From Oscheius dolichura (lineage: Eukaryota; Nematoda; Chromadorea; Rhabditida; Rhabditidae): a stretch of DNA of 64,000 nucleotides. Shown in pieces: positions 23,801 to 36,153 of the stretch (positions within the stretch are counted from its first letter, which is position 1; each line of letters opens with the position of its first letter). Both the position numbers and the translations under genes were made by a program. The stretch is taken from the NCBI GenBank assembly GCA_932521035.1, contig OW051493.1, positions 7,564,001 through 7,628,000 of the forward strand, in the 5' to 3' direction. Under the pieces are notes generated by a model, which saw only the letters and a list, made by a program, of their open reading frames with translations, did no database searches and was not told the origin of the DNA.

Positions 23801-25919
23801 TTTTCTCCCGTTTTCCCAAGAGAGAAAGAGAGACAGAGAGACCGGTTAGTCTCCCCCATCAAAGTAGGCTTCCATTGCAAATGAGGACCCGCACCGGGGA
23901 AAAAAGAGAGAACTTAAGTAGCTAGCCGTTCTCGTCAATTTCCAAGCCACTAGTAGATTGAAAAAAGTGACAGGGTAATTGGGGTGGCTGCAAGCTTCGA
24001 GGATTAATAGTCATTCGGTGTTCATCCCTCAAAAGTGGCGGCTAGCTCAATGTTCTTATCAATCGAAACATTATGAAACAAAAAGAAATAGAGGGAAGAA
24101 GACGATTTGAATACATTTGCCGAGAGAGAAAAAAGAATGTGTTGGCGCTGCGATGGCGTTGAGTCAGAGCCTTTTCTGGCTGGGGAAAGAGACAAAACGC
24201 GGGAAGACGAGGGGAAGGGAAGGGGAAAGAACACGGGGAAGCAAAGGTTATCGAGTGCTCTTTTTAGAAACATCTTTAAAGAAGAAAATGCACTGAGGAG
24301 GATGACGTGGAGGTCGAGACCAGGAGATATTTACAAGGGGATGAGTCAGAGTGTGGTTGTCGGCTACTAGCCATCTTTTTTAGGCCGGGTGAGAGACCAG
24401 AACACCGACCAAACAGATTGAAAGATAAGACAAGGGAAGTGGCTTTTTCTACTCTTCCGGCTGGTCATTTTTAGTCGCTTTTTGAAATGATGAGACTCTA
24501 TGGACTGTGGCTATTGTAAAACTCCTAGAACTCTCTTCCATTTCGAGTTATTTTAGGTCCTGTCTAGAAAACAGTCTGGAACAGCCTTCAGACGCATCCC
24601 TGCTGTTCTACTTCTCTCTTTTTACCGAAAACCAAACAATTTTCCCATAAATATTGCCCCGATAGGGTGCAGGACGGGTTCAACTGGACAGTAATCGTGA
24701 GCAAAATAGAAACGTTTCAACAACAAAAAGGACGATGTTTTCCCATGGGAGCGAGCCACTACTTTTAGCCATCCACGGCCCGTCTTAATTCCCAGACCAA
24801 TCTTTGGATTAGGTAGTTGGAGAGGAGGAGAAGGGAGGATAGAAGCTGGGTGATGGAACCAGGGTAAAAATCTTGGATTGAGACATTCTGGTTGAGCTAG
24901 CTGTCTAACTGTGATAACTTCTAGGACGTCCTTTGAATATTGGTCAGAGTTCAAAAAGTTCCGTCTGTCCCCGTTTTTCCCTGACGTAACAAACCAAGTC
25001 AGACCTCCCTTGGTCATAAATCTGAAGCAAGCCGTCCGGGATTGTAAAGTCCAGACTTCATTGTTAGTAGTAGATAAGGAGTACCACATGGTCAACATGA
25101 TGACTAACGATGCCAGCTGTGAGTGGATCTAATGTGAAGGAAGCCGCGTTGAAAAAGAAAAGGCGACCGACCAAGGGGGAAAAGGCACTCACAGGGCCAT
25201 TTACTGGGCTCGGAAGCGGCAGGAAAAAGCCCTCTGTCTAAATGACCGCTAGAACTTCCCGAAGTCATCCTCTCGGGGAAACGGGGAAATTGTCATCGTT
25301 TCCCCCCAATTTCAGTCATGAATAACGGGAGTTGACGATGTGGAAATAATGTGAAAATTGGCCCAGGCCCCATATGGCACGGCCTTCATTTTACCCCCAG
25401 TGCATGAATCAGTAAAAGGTACGCGTGTGCGTGGGGGTTTAATAAAACCCGGGAGAAATTTCTATAGAAATGTGGGGAAAACGTTTCTCGGAAAAGAAAA
25501 GACGAAAGAAAAGGCGGACCTTGAGAGATGGGCAAAGGGAAAGAGAAAAAGGGATTTATAGCAAGAAGTGGACTATTTAAAGTGGAAAAATAGTCAAAAT
25601 AAACAAAATATCAATCGTTTTGAGTAGGGTTATCGATTTTTTAAGCTAAAAATCAGTGTAAACAATGAAAAAATAAGGAAAAACGTCCGATAGGTCGACA
25701 TTTAGACAGTTTTGCGTGCGCGGCGGCTATTTTCCTTCAAACTGCGGGAAATTGAGCCAATTTCGGGTGGAAACGGATAAAAATAATAGAATAAACAATT
25801 AAAATACTCACTTTTCTCTTGTTCATGCCATTAAATGTCATCTGTTGCTTGTGTTGGAGCATGGACGCATGGCTGGTCGCCTCTTCCAAGTCCATATCGT
25901 CATCGTCCCGGATGACCAT
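14721..25919 (-). CDS. mel-11: Myosin phosphatase targeting subunit (MYPT / PPP1R12; mel-11 type)
   Basis: Regulatory subunit that brings protein phosphatase 1 to myosin and controls actomyosin contraction. Twenty-one exons fit in phase: 25812-25919, 22592-22672, 22233-22352, 22006-22178, 21805-21966, 21640-21757, 21480-21581, 21049-21248, 20801-21007, 20598-20760, 20438-20553, 19769-19915, 19362-19637, 19041-19158, 18844-18957, 17731-17967, 17328-17549, 16605-16712, 16430-16561, 16164-16325 and 16013-16111. The result is 1054 residues, against about 1030 in human MYPT1. Residues 59-62 are RVKF, the PP1-docking motif. Ankyrin repeats follow (VDGLTALHQ, DNEGWTPLHAAACCG, DGWTPLHAAAHWG). RRSTQGVT at about 689-696 is the conserved Rho-kinase inhibitory site, its Thr at about 692. 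The middle is Ser/Thr-rich and the end is a leucine-zipper coiled coil. An alternative last exon lies at 14721-14807. Intron 1 is 3.1 kb. The ATG at 25919 sits directly after a TTTTCCAG acceptor, so an upstream leader exon or trans-splicing is likely. Confidence 0.93.
16013..16111 (-). other. Proximal terminal exon of the MYPT gene
   Basis: It encodes 32 residues with the heptad pattern of a leucine zipper (RLRAENDALVRVLAKVS), ending at TAG 16013-16015. The acceptor is CAATTTTCAAG in phase 0. It is more diverged from the human C-terminus than the distal exon at 14721. Confidence 0.85.
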
Positions 25920-26330
25920 CTGGAAAACGGCAATTTAAAATAGATCCCGGCTCCTGTAGCGAATAGAAATAAGTAGGAAAAAAATTGAGAGGAAATCTTA
26001 ATAAAATAAAGCTCTAGAGAACAGTGGCCGCGCAGTCGGAAACGGCTGATCGCCCGCTCGCACTCGAAACTTTCCGCCGACCACTTCAGCCAGGTTTGCC
26101 TGCGTCTCTAACCCTGTTGGCTGTTGGGGGCTGCTGGGGGTAGCTGCTGCCTGGCGGGGGGCCAGTGTCAGAGAAATTTTGGCGGCTCCCGCCCGCCCGG
26201 CCGGGCCTGTACACGCGGAGGCGCGTATGTCTTTCGTCTCTCTCGCTCTCATCCTCCTCTCCCCGCCGTCGATCCCCCCGAGAACGAGAGAGTGTAAAAT
26301 CAGGGTGGTCAGTTAGTCACAGTCAGTCAT
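25920..26330 (-). promoter_or_regulatory. GC-rich probable promoter/5' leader of the MYPT gene
   Basis: This is the most GC-rich non-repeat stretch of the region (26000-26300). It lies immediately upstream of exon 1 on the minus strand, with an opposite-strand tctctcgctctc pyrimidine tract. No TATA box is evident. The promoter role is inferred from position and composition. Confidence 0.4.
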
Positions 26331-29300
26331 CGGGATCGATCCCCCTCTCCCGTTCCCATTCGATTCTCTATCTCGCCACCCCCAACCCCGATCATCCTAA
26401 TCATCACCACCGGCAGTCGCAATGGGACCCGAAATATAATCACTTTGACCCTAATTTGTGTTATGAGGTCTCGGTCTCTTCGAAAAACACCACCTGTCTA
26501 TCGTGCATCCACATATATTGGATCCTTTTGAGTTTCATTCTATTCCTCTCATTAGAGGATACCATTGCTGGGCATTTTCCTTGACAGGCGTGCTGTTTAA
26601 TATTCTGGCTAAATGCTACCTTTTCTGAGCTACATTCTAGTTTTTAAATCATCAAATTTGGTCAATTTACGGCTACTGGAGCTTCCATTTTTCCATCTGG
26701 GGGCGCCAGGTCATTTGTACTGTCAGTGCCGCCTAGTCGACGCCTTCTTTTTTATGAGCAGCTGTTGAAACTGGTGCAAGATAAGGAAGAGACAAGACAA
26801 CATGAAAACCACTTGTGAAGGGGAAACGACAATTTCTGGCCACTTTTAGTGTCTATCAACGCGGAAATTGGATCATAATAGCACGAAAAGCGTACTGATC
26901 CTTTGCTCCCACTTTTACCTAATTTACACGCCGTTTGGCATAGAAAATGGAATAACAAGAGCAAGAGTTGAAGAGATAAAATCGACAGGTGATGGGTACA
27001 CCTATCGCGAGGTATTAGCGGGGAACCCCCAGGTGTTACCACCTCCGCATTTTTATATAAACAACGAGACGGTGACTAATTATAACAGAGATTACGGGCA
27101 GTTTTTTTTTGGCGTAAACAACCATATTTTTAGGTAGAGAGGTGAAACTGAGGGAATATTCTTCCGCTCCCTTCAGGGGGAGGAAACGGGGTCATGCCAG
27201 GCTTCCGGGAAGCCTTCTGGGGCCTAGAACAGGTCTAATTCTACTCTGGGAGTATTTTAAAAAGAACTGTTAAGCGTAGAAGGAGGAAACGCGTGTATAA
27301 ACTTAAAAACGGAGCACCAAGCAGCCATAATCCGTAAAAACCAGCTTACGTGAGAAAGGTTCAAATAGAGCCAGCCACAGCCTGTTATCGTCGTGGAATA
27401 GCAAAGAAAACGACTGAAACAGAAGAAAGACACGAAACGAACAAGTTGATAGCAATTTATGGCCGAAAAAACAATTTAGAATTCGTTTTTCCATCTATAC
27501 ACAACTAAATTTATGAGAATAGAATAGTCTGATATCATTGCAATTCGACAATGAGCAACATTGTCTGGGAGGAAGGAGAGGGGATACATAACTACGAGGA
27601 GAGAGAAAGAGGCGGTTGCGGTTTATTTTGGAAGAATAAACACAACGTATCTTGATGTATATACTGGTCTACTACGGCGAGAAGAAGAACAAGAAGAAAA
27701 GAGGAAGCAGTGGAAACAGATTTTGAGATTTGGCGAAAGACGATGGCTTTTTTCGGCCAGGAGAACAAGTTATGGGAGGAGACCCTACCCGGTAAGAAAA
27801 GCAGCAAAAACTGTCCTACTGACCTTTTCCAGGGGTAAAATGCCCTTTTCAAGTGAATGGCAACTGTCCAATGTTTACCATGAAAGTCCAACTGGGAGCC
27901 ACTTCGAACAGGAGAGTTAGGGGGTTGAAATTGAATTTCGAAGGCACTCTCTGGTTTCCCGGTTGCTTGAGTAATTTCTAAGAGACAAAACATTCTTTCA
28001 AGAGTAGTAGAAACGAGGATTAGCAGTGGAATTTTCGAAGCGAATCAAATTAAAGCTCAATCAATATGAAAATAAGCCTTGGCCTGGCTTTACCTAGCTT
28101 TAAAAGAGCCCATCGCTCTTCCGAACAAGGGATAGCCCCGTGATCGGACCCTCACATTCCCAGCACTATCTGACCCTAGACTAAACGAAAACGTGGGCAA
28201 AGAAGTCAACGCGGAACTTTCTTTTGCAGAAGGAGGATGAGAACGTGACCCTTGTATATTTATGCCATCCTTGCAAGGAAGGAACCAATGTTTGGAAGAA
28301 CAGGAATCCGGCTGAGAGAAACACCGAAGTTCGACTTGAGAGTAACGGGGGAGAGTTGAAAATGTTTGTTATTTTTTGCAGAAGAGGTGGGTGTTTCCCT
28401 CGAGATGCACTCTACCGGGGGAGGAAGAGAGCCTTGAACTTTCCTCGTACTTCAGGGAAGAGGAAGCAACATCTCTTGAGGGGACTTTGTTACTCGGCCA
28501 ATGAGCATCAAGTCTCAGAATTTCCAGAGGAAGGGAGGGATGAAAGGGGGTTTGAATAGGAAAAACGGTAGGTTCCAAGACCTGTTGCCCAAAAAACAAG
28601 AAGCCATCGATCTCCTAGGAGAGAAGAAGACAGAAAAACAATATGTTCAGAAGGAGGGAGTCTACTGTTTGTCCATTCAATGGAGTACCTGAACAAACAT
28701 GTTCGCAGTAGGAGGAGGACACGTAATGAGGAACAGAACGGGGGAACGGGTTCAAACTGCACGGATTTTTGATCCGAAGCTTCCTTAGGTCCAACTATTC
28801 CTCTCAAGGCCAAGAGACGATAGAAGAAGGGAGGAGGTCGCCTTCTGAATGACAGCCAATCCCCATAACTCTCCATACAAGGCTGCTGTTCGCATTTTTC
28901 TGCCCTCCTACACATAAATCACCTGGGGTTTTCTTTCTGTCCCGTTTCAGCTCGGGTGACCATTGTTCTTGGAGGCTCTCTTTCCCCTTTCTCTGAAAAC
29001 AAACCAAGACCCTGTCGCAGCGCATTTTAGCCGTCTCCCTCTCGCTCGCATCCCCGCAAACGATCCCGTTGACCTCATAGTACATTCCCCATTTCGATAG
29101 CCTTCTTTATTGAAAACAAAACCATATATCGCACCTGAAGGAGGGAGGGAGAAACCGTATGGAAGGAATTTGTTTTTGAGAAGGAGGGGCACCCCATTCT
29201 AGGACCACCATTTCATATCCAGAATTGCCAGTTGGTATCCAGATCTGCCGTTTAGTCCAGAAATATCCAGAATCGCTAGTTCAAGACCGAAATCTGTACA

Positions 29301-29380
29301 CCGTTAGAAATGCATTTTTCGATTAATGAGAAGAGAGATTTTCGGTGCAAACGAAGACAAATGGGTGACAACAAGGTTTG
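26331..29380. other. Intergenic DNA, no supported gene
   Basis: Several open frames exist on both strands, but none has splice-site support, composition or similarity that I can defend. Bases 29205-29300 carry a small imperfect repeat of 'tccagaa..gccagtt' type. Confidence 0.45.
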
Positions 29381-29971
29381 TTATTGTTCTGTTCTTGTGT
29401 TGGCCGATCTCTTCATGCCGAACCATTTCCACTTTTTCTTCTTCCCTTTAGCATCTAATTGCGATGAGAGAGATTGGATTATTACATTGTTCGCTTCAAG
29501 CTCACCGTTCTGATCTAAAAATTCAGGGGTTTCCCACATTAACAGGTATCCTACTTTCCAACGATCTTGCTTGCTGATTAATCGTGTTGTCTTGTGAAAG
29601 TATATACTCTTTTATAACATCAAGTTGAGCTATAATTTGATCAGATGTTGAGCCATCCGTATTGGAACTCGTAGGGCGATGATTCAACATTTCTAAAGAC
29701 GAAAATTTATAATTAGTGCGAAATTGACTCACCAATCGCGAGATAATTAGGAACTGCATTGGAAAAAGAGCGTGGAAGTTGGCAAAATGGACAAGTGCTG
29801 GCGAGATCATTGGCAATGTTCAGCTGGCAGCTGCGGCAGAGGGAATGACCACAAGAGCCGACCATTATCTTCCGCTGGTCGGTATCTGGACATCATTTTG
29901 ATTGCAAAAACTCAATAAAATAAGAACTTACCATAGTCGAGGAAACAAATTTGGCAGGATGTAGGAAACAT
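29381..29971 (-). CDS. Small RING-finger protein with C-terminal coiled segment (copy 1)
   Basis: Four exons fit: 29932-29971, 29733-29885, 29555-29692 and 29381-29514, giving 154 residues. The N-terminus carries a C3HC4 RING: CQIC at residues 6-9, then SCGHSLCRSC and CPFC. Such RINGs usually recruit E2 enzymes and give E3 ubiquitin ligase activity, though that is not shown here. After the RING come SNAVPNYLAIG, a helical region with LDVIKEYILSQ and IIQSLSSQLDAKG, and a basic tail with KKKKWKWFGMKR. The next upstream gene (30575-31222) has the same exon layout and matching motifs at both ends, so the two are tandem duplicates. Confidence 0.8.
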
Positions 29972-30574
29972 TGGGACCACGGTCAATAAAAATGCTTATT
30001 GCTAATACTGGTGAGAAAAGTAAAAACGGGTGTTGCTTGGCTTTCGAAATGGTGGTGAGTGTGCATCGATAAGGCCAGGCAGGCGGAAGATCCAAAACAG
30101 ACAAAACACATTTTTTGTAGATATTTCTCTCGCATAGTATATAATTGTTATAACATAAATGTTTACGAGACACAACAAGAAGAGTTTGTACTGCGGCGAG
30201 TACAAGTAGTGATGAAGATGGAGAGGACAAAATGATGTTAGAACAAAGGAGATTGATTTTATATTTTTATCTTCACGAGTTCTAATCACAGGAAAAGTAT
30301 GAGCAACCGCCCGGTGGCAGGTCACTCAACAAGACTAACAATTTAGCGCGTTGGCACAGAAACGTACGCAGTACGCAAAGCGCGCCAAGATTAACGATTT
30401 ATACGACAATTATAAAATCTTGAGTATTCTCATACTCAACAGTACGCTATACAATTCGGTGACTAAAACACATTTTTCCTTTAAAAATAAATAGATACAG
30501 ACAGTAGAAAGATATATCGTATATCACAGGATGCTGAAGGAAAGCCGAAAGAATGTGGAAAATAGAAAGATTCT

Positions 30575-31222
30575 CTATTGCTCTACTGCTGCTTTTTTCA
30601 AACTGAACCATCCCTTCTTCTTTGGCTTTTCCATGGCTTTTAAATTCTCGTGATAATTATGCTTCTCATCCAATTGAGATGACAGAGTTTGAATCAATAC
30701 GTTGCGATCTCCGAGCTGGTCATCGAGGTCTGGAAGCTGACTTTCTATCGACGCTGGAATGCCTCCTACCAGTCAATCCTTTTGTCAATCGTTGTATCGT
30801 ATCATACTGCGTAAATATTAGTTCCCTCATGTTAAACATCTGGGCCAGCATTTTGTCAGTCGTTTCTTGTGGTAACTGCGATGTACTGGCAGTATTAGCG
30901 TCCGTAAGAGTGTTAGAACTAGCAGCCGTGTTAGTACCTGTAGCGGCCAACATATCTAAAAACGATCAAATAAACGCTGGTTAGACCTTTTCTCACCCAT
31001 CGCAAGATAGTTCGGGACAGCCTTGGAAAAAGATCCGGGAAGTTGACAAAATGGACAAGTATTGGCGGCAAGATTCGAGGAACAGTCCAGGCAGAGGGAA
31101 TGACCACAAGAGCCAGACATTATCTTGCGCTCTTCGGTATCTGAACATCAGTTTGATTACAGTAAGGGAAATAAAAACTGACCATAGTCGAGGAAACAAA
31201 TCTGGCAGTCGGAAGGAAACAT
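30575..31222 (-). CDS. Small RING-finger protein with C-terminal coiled segment (copy 2)
   Basis: Four exons fit: 31183-31222, 30997-31140, 30770-30955 and 30575-30729, giving 174 residues. The RING is C3HC4: CQICFLDY, then SGSCGHSLCLDC and CPFC. The linker is Thr/Ser-rich, followed by a predicted coiled coil (MLAQMFNMRELIFTQYDTIQ, then LDDQLGDRNVLIQTLSSQLD) and a basic end (KPKKKGWFSLKK). Exon 1 is 40 bp in both copies and ends in the same codon phase. The last intron is 40 bases. Start is the first ATG, at 31222, shared in position with the neighbour. E3 ligase activity is inferred from the RING only. Confidence 0.8.
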
Positions 31223-32223
31223 GAAGGCGAGAGCCGATGGCAAGCGGGTAGCGCTATTTGGAATAGTAGGGTGGAAACAGGGGAAAAATCAAGTGCCTTC
31301 GTGGAAAAGGATGAGTGTGCAAGCGATAAGAAGGCCAGAAAGACGGTAGATTATCAAGCCAGGCTAAGGAGAAGAGCCAATTGTCCCTTATCGCGGCTAT
31401 AACTAACCCCAAGGCTGCTAATCGTCTTATTCTTCAAGGAATCGGAGATTGGAACAAGGAAAACAGAGATAGATCTGGTGAATAGTCCCTCAAAAATTTG
31501 ATTTTGGACTATTTGGATCGAAAAAGTTGTCTTGCTGAACTTACTATAACTTTCTATGTACCCTTTTGAATAACACCTTTATGGTATAAACAAAAGGAAA
31601 AGGGGAAACCTTTAGCAATAAAAGCCGGAAAAATCTCTTCATTGTGTTTTATAGCTAAAAAGGCCGACGTGAACTGACTGTGCTCGTGAAATGGAAGAGC
31701 ACCACTGAAGAAGCTGATAAGAAGCGGTTAAAACAAATAAAATGACAAATTCCATGTTTACTTGGTCAAAAGAATGGAAAACATTCTTTATTAATGTGAT
31801 AAACACATCAAAAACAAAAAAAATCCCTCAAGTGACCCGCTACTTCCAGTTGGGGTTCACCCACCCGGGTGCCGATTTTGGACATTTTCCATTTTTTTTT
31901 CCATCGAACCTCAACTTTGCTTTCGAAATGGAGTAGCTCTCGAGGCGACGAGTAGAACAGTACCGATACTATCATTATTGAAGGATATTCTCCCGAGTTA
32001 GAATGTCCGGGAGGCAAAATTCGGTTCGAACATCAGTGGCCAACAGAATCATACGCTAATGGTCACGCTTTCTGCTTTCCTTTTGTATAGTTTGTATTCT
32101 CTCATATTGACCGGGCACATTCGCGCACGGCAACTACACCAAATACGACACTCAAACTGATAACACACGTTTTCTTCGGGGGTTTATAAGGCAGGCTAGA
32201 CGGGTTTCCCGGTGTTCCTCAAC
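31223..32223. other. Intergenic DNA with a possible relic of a transporter 3' end
   Basis: No intact gene. Around 31790-31890 the sequence resembles the 3' end of the transporter gene at 34140-34240 (acacatcaaaa…, then agtgac.cgc..cttccag…). On the minus strand this corresponds to the transporter's final residues with stops. It looks like a decayed fragment of a duplicated end. Confidence 0.4.
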
Positions 32224-34133
32224 ATGATCCACCTAGCTGTGCTCCTTCTTCTTCTCTTCGTCTACTATGTTATCAGCTTCTATCGAAACGTGAGACGATA
32301 CCCACCGGGTCCCACGCCACTTCCTTTCATTGGAAATCTACATCGGGTAAAAATAATGTTAACTCATTTACTGAACTTTCAGATTGATCTGCTCAATTCC
32401 CATCTGGTATACACCGAACTCGCAAAGAAGTACGGACCTGTCTTCACCGTCTGGCTCCCCAAACCTTATGTAGTCGTGGCCGACTACGAGAACATGAAAG
32501 AAGCCTTTGGAAAGAATGACGATGTCTCCGGGAGGAACAATGTCTTTCCAGATACTGCCTTCCAACTTGTTCCTAATCATGGAATAGGCGGATCTGAGGT
32601 GAGTTGAAGTGTTGTCTATCTCTTCAAGGAACTGTAGGGTCTTGCCTGGAAAGAGCAACGGAGGACATCTCTTCACATTTTGCGAGACTTCGGCATGGGA
32701 AAGAACATCATGGAGAATATGGTAGGATTTTAAGCTGTCTAACTGTAGCCCTCTTCAGGTCATCAATTCAGCCGAGGAATGCATCAAACACCTGAAGGCC
32801 AGCCAGCCGGAGAAGGGTGTAGACATGCGTTGGCCATTGCAACTCTTTGTCGGGAACATCATCACGGAGATCCTCTTCGGTTGGAGATACAAGTACGACG
32901 ATTGCGACGAGCTGAAGAGATTCGCCACGATCACTTGGGAACAATTCGACCAGGTCAAGCAAACACCCAACTTCATCTTCTTCATTGGGACTACGTTCCC
33001 CAAATTGTTAACCATGCCGGGGATTAAGAGTCTCCTCGTGGGACATGTTATCAGGAAGACTAGAGAGGTACTCTTTTTGGTTGGATGGAGGATAGAAAAT
33101 GTTTAGGCTTTCGATGTGATCGAGATGTTCATTGACAGGTGCCGGCGGGGATACGACCCTAGCCACGAGCCGGAATGCTTCGTCCAGGCCTATGTTCAGA
33201 AGCTGGGCTCAAATGAATATCACAAGTGGGTTACTCCTGCAGTTTTTTTTCAAGTTCCAACAACAAGAGGGGAAAGATCAATCGGAGGCGCAGCAAAGAA
33301 CAAAAGTCTCGGGAAATTTGACCGGCCCCCGCTTTTTCAGCCCCTACATAGTTCAATAATTACTCTAAAACTCCTGGTTTTAGTGAGGAGCAGCTCCGCC
33401 ACGTCTGCAACGATTTCTATCTAGCTGGAATGGAAACAACTACGACCACCTTGAGATGGTCGATGCTCTACCTGGCCAAGTATCAAGATGTCCAGGCGAA
33501 GGTTCGCGGGGAGATAGACGAGGTTCTAGGAGCCAATAAGATGCCCTCGATGAGCGACAAGCTCAAGATGCCCTACACCAAGTGCCTTCTTTATTCCTAT
33601 TCTTGTATTATGGTAACTTCAGCGCTGTAATCAATGAGATCCAAAGGATAACCAGTCTAGCCCCGGTTGGAGTCAATCACAAAACAGTAAAGGAGGTGAC
33701 CATCGGAGGGTTTAGGATCCCCGAGCAGACCGTCGTCACTCCTCTCCTTTATGCATGTTATACTCCTTTAAAGGTCTAGAATAGAGTTTTAGAATGTTCT
33801 GTTCAATTCATCCGTCTATAAAGATGGTGAAGAATTCCTACCCGAGCGTTTTTTGATGGAAGACGGCGTGACAGTGAATAGAGAAGCCGTGGAAAGATGT
33901 ATTCCCTTCGGAATTGGGAAGAGAATCTGCGCCGGGGAGGGGCTCGCCCGTGTCGAGCTGTTCATCGGCCTGGTGACCATTCTACAGAATTTTAAGGTCA
34001 GAAAGCTCATATTTACGATAAAAGTTGGCACTTTTAGATCCTACCAGAGTCGGGAAAAGAAATTGACCTGACGAAGATCGTCACAGCTGTTTTGACTCCC
34101 AAAGATCAAAATGTACGACTGATTCCCGTGTAA
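32224..34133 (+). CDS. Cytochrome P450 monooxygenase (CYP2-clan type)
   Basis: Membrane-anchored heme monooxygenase of the endoplasmic reticulum, typical of nematode xenobiotic or lipid metabolism. Nine exons fit: 32224-32346, 32383-32598, 32638-32721, 32759-33067, 33107-33225, 33384-33581, 33623-33752, 33793-33996 and 34038-34133, giving 492 residues, the normal length. Visible features are the N-terminal anchor ([11 protein letters not shown]), the hinge [17 protein letters not shown], helix C WKEQRR, the I-helix oxygen-binding motif AGMETT, the K-helix NEIQR, PERF, and the heme loop [11 protein letters not shown] with the axial Cys. The junction after 33752 only works in frame with a GC donor (TAT|GCATGT). 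Any GT donor nearby breaks the frame or deletes residues. The stop is 68 bases from the stop of the convergent transporter gene. Confidence 0.9.
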
Positions 34134-34201
34134 ATTGCAATAAATAATAATGTCTCATAACTTTATTTACGGTACAAACACATCAAAACCATTAAAATCC
34201 A

Positions 34202-36153
34202 TTAAGCTGGAGTGACACGCCGCTTCCAGCCCGGCTTTGTCCATTCGGCCGGCTTGCTCTCCGCCAAAAATAGGAAAGGAGCACTGAAAATGACGAGAAC
34301 TATCGCCAGCCAGAAGAACAGCCGAGCCCATTGCTCGTTCGTCTCATCCGGGCAGAAAATAGCCACCATGGCCGGACAGATCAGCGTAATTATGTTCATT
34401 ATCATCGAGACGACGGCCATCACGTAGGGAATAAACTGCCGGGCTACCTGCAAAAGGGAGGAATTGGAGAAAAGATGAAGGAGGAGTACTAGTTGGGCAC
34501 ATTTCATTCCACCGACTATGTTCAACCCGCTGAAGGTTATCGCAGCCATGTAGGAGATTTGAGCCACGAGGGCGGAAGAAGTCTGAAAGGAAAATGGTTG
34601 CAGTAATTCCTTGAATTAGTCTTTCCCTACAGAAAGGTCTCTAATGAGGCACTATAATAGGGAGGGTTACGGTAGTTTAGACTAATCCCTGCGGTTTTCA
34701 GGGGATTACAACTGCCCCTATGGTTTAACTCACCCACGAGAGAATAAAGAAGCAGATGACCATAATTCCTTGCGAAGCCACTGAAAACAGCAGAATCCTA
34801 GTCTTTTCCGACAGAAAACTGGATTTATCATAGAGTGGCCCGGCTATGAATTTGATTCCAGCTGCTAAAATGTAAGGCAGCGCTGTTGCAAAGCCAGTAG
34901 AGCGGACATCCAGTCCCAGGGCCTGAAATTCTGTCTTTTCTTTAGGTTTTCTGTAACATTGCCTTGTTCATATAAGTAGGGCCATAGTAGAGGAGGATAA
35001 GAAAGCCGAAACACATTCCTATACAGGTTAGGAAGACTCCAATGATACTGTGATGGAAAGTAACCGCCAGGTAGGGCACAGGCTCCTTTCCTGTCTTAAT
35101 TTCCGGCTTATTTTCGGAAATTGTTGACAGTTCCTTGACACTAACGTTTCTATAAAGCATTCTCTCCATTTCAAGCATAAAATTCGCTACCTGTGCTTAT
35201 TTGGACTGTTCTGGTAGAAGAAATAGAACAGGATATAGAGGAGGACGGTCAGGGCTCCTTGTCCATAATACAGTAATCGCCAATTATGGGTCTCACAGAG
35301 AAATCCGGCAAGCGGCATGGTGAAGATGGGAGCCAATTGAACGTGAGCAGAGAGGATGGCTATGTACGTGCCGGTTTCTTTCTCCGGGGACCAAGAGGTG
35401 GCGATGGCTCCCGTGGCGGAGAACAGCATCCCGAGAGCGAGACCCTGAACGGATTATTTACTTTTCCGGTCAAGAGGAAGTATTCTAATCAGTTGTAATG
35501 GTGGTTATTTTGGTGGCGGGACCTCATTTTACAATACAAACCTTAGAGAGCGCAATATTTGAACCCTAGCCTAGAGGGAACCTCTTGAAGCCCGCCCGCG
35601 GCTCTTTGATCCCGGAATTGTTGTTTATACGGATTATCTATGCTTTTTTCTCTCGTAAATAACAAATCTAGACAGATTTAAACCTTTAAAAACGCTGTTA
35701 TAGATCTTCAAGAAGCTGTTTTGCCCCCTTCACCCCACCTGGAAAGACGTACCTGAACTATTCTGGCTATCAGAACCGCAACGAAATTAAATTCGGCAGC
35801 CAGAGGGAATAAAATGGTAGCTATTCCGCTTGCCATCCCGTACATGGTCATAGTTTTTCTAAATTGACGATCTAAATTTTTTAGGCTGAAAACCTTATGC
35901 CAATGACTCGCATTAAGGTCATCAACGGTAGAGTTCCTAGGATACTGCCAACGGCCACAACAGAAAATAGGGTATTCCGATGGCTAGGAGAGTGTAGCCA
36001 ATGACCAGTATCATTGGCAGAAAGATCATCCATACAGATTACAGTCATAGAAAAGGCCAGGCTGTTGCTCATCATCAAGGTCAGGCATACGGTAGAGAGA
36101 AGAAGGATTAGGAAACGGGTCTTATTTCCGAAAGCAGCGGGTTCCAGAGACAT
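34202..36153 (-). CDS. MFS transporter, SLC17 (anion/phosphate symporter)-like
   Basis: Seven exons fit in phase: 35894-36153, 35753-35858, 35191-35444, 34963-35161, 34734-34922, 34490-34582 and 34202-34447, giving 448 residues, about the SLC17 length. The protein has about twelve hydrophobic segments. Family-like stretches include FSVVAVGSILGTLP after the first loop, the fourth-helix region RIVQGLALGM, ATSWSPEKETGTYIAI, and LCETHNWRLLYYGQG. SLC17 members move organic anions or phosphate with Na+ or H+. The substrate here is unknown. The intron after 34963 needs a GC donor (AAG|GCAATG). Intron 2 (35445-35752) is the longest. The gene is transcribed towards the P450 gene. Confidence 0.85.

Noticed and set aside
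27561-28915. Several open frames of 100-135 codons on both strands
   Set aside because: No recognisable family, no consistent splice sites, and opposing frames overlap each other; low-complexity purine-rich DNA explains them.
30622-30984. Plus-strand open frame of 120 codons
   Set aside because: It is the antisense shadow of the third and fourth exons of the minus-strand RING gene, whose splice phases and paralogue match are much stronger.
34212-34427. Plus-strand open frame downstream of the P450 gene
   Set aside because: Antisense of the last exon of the convergent transporter gene.
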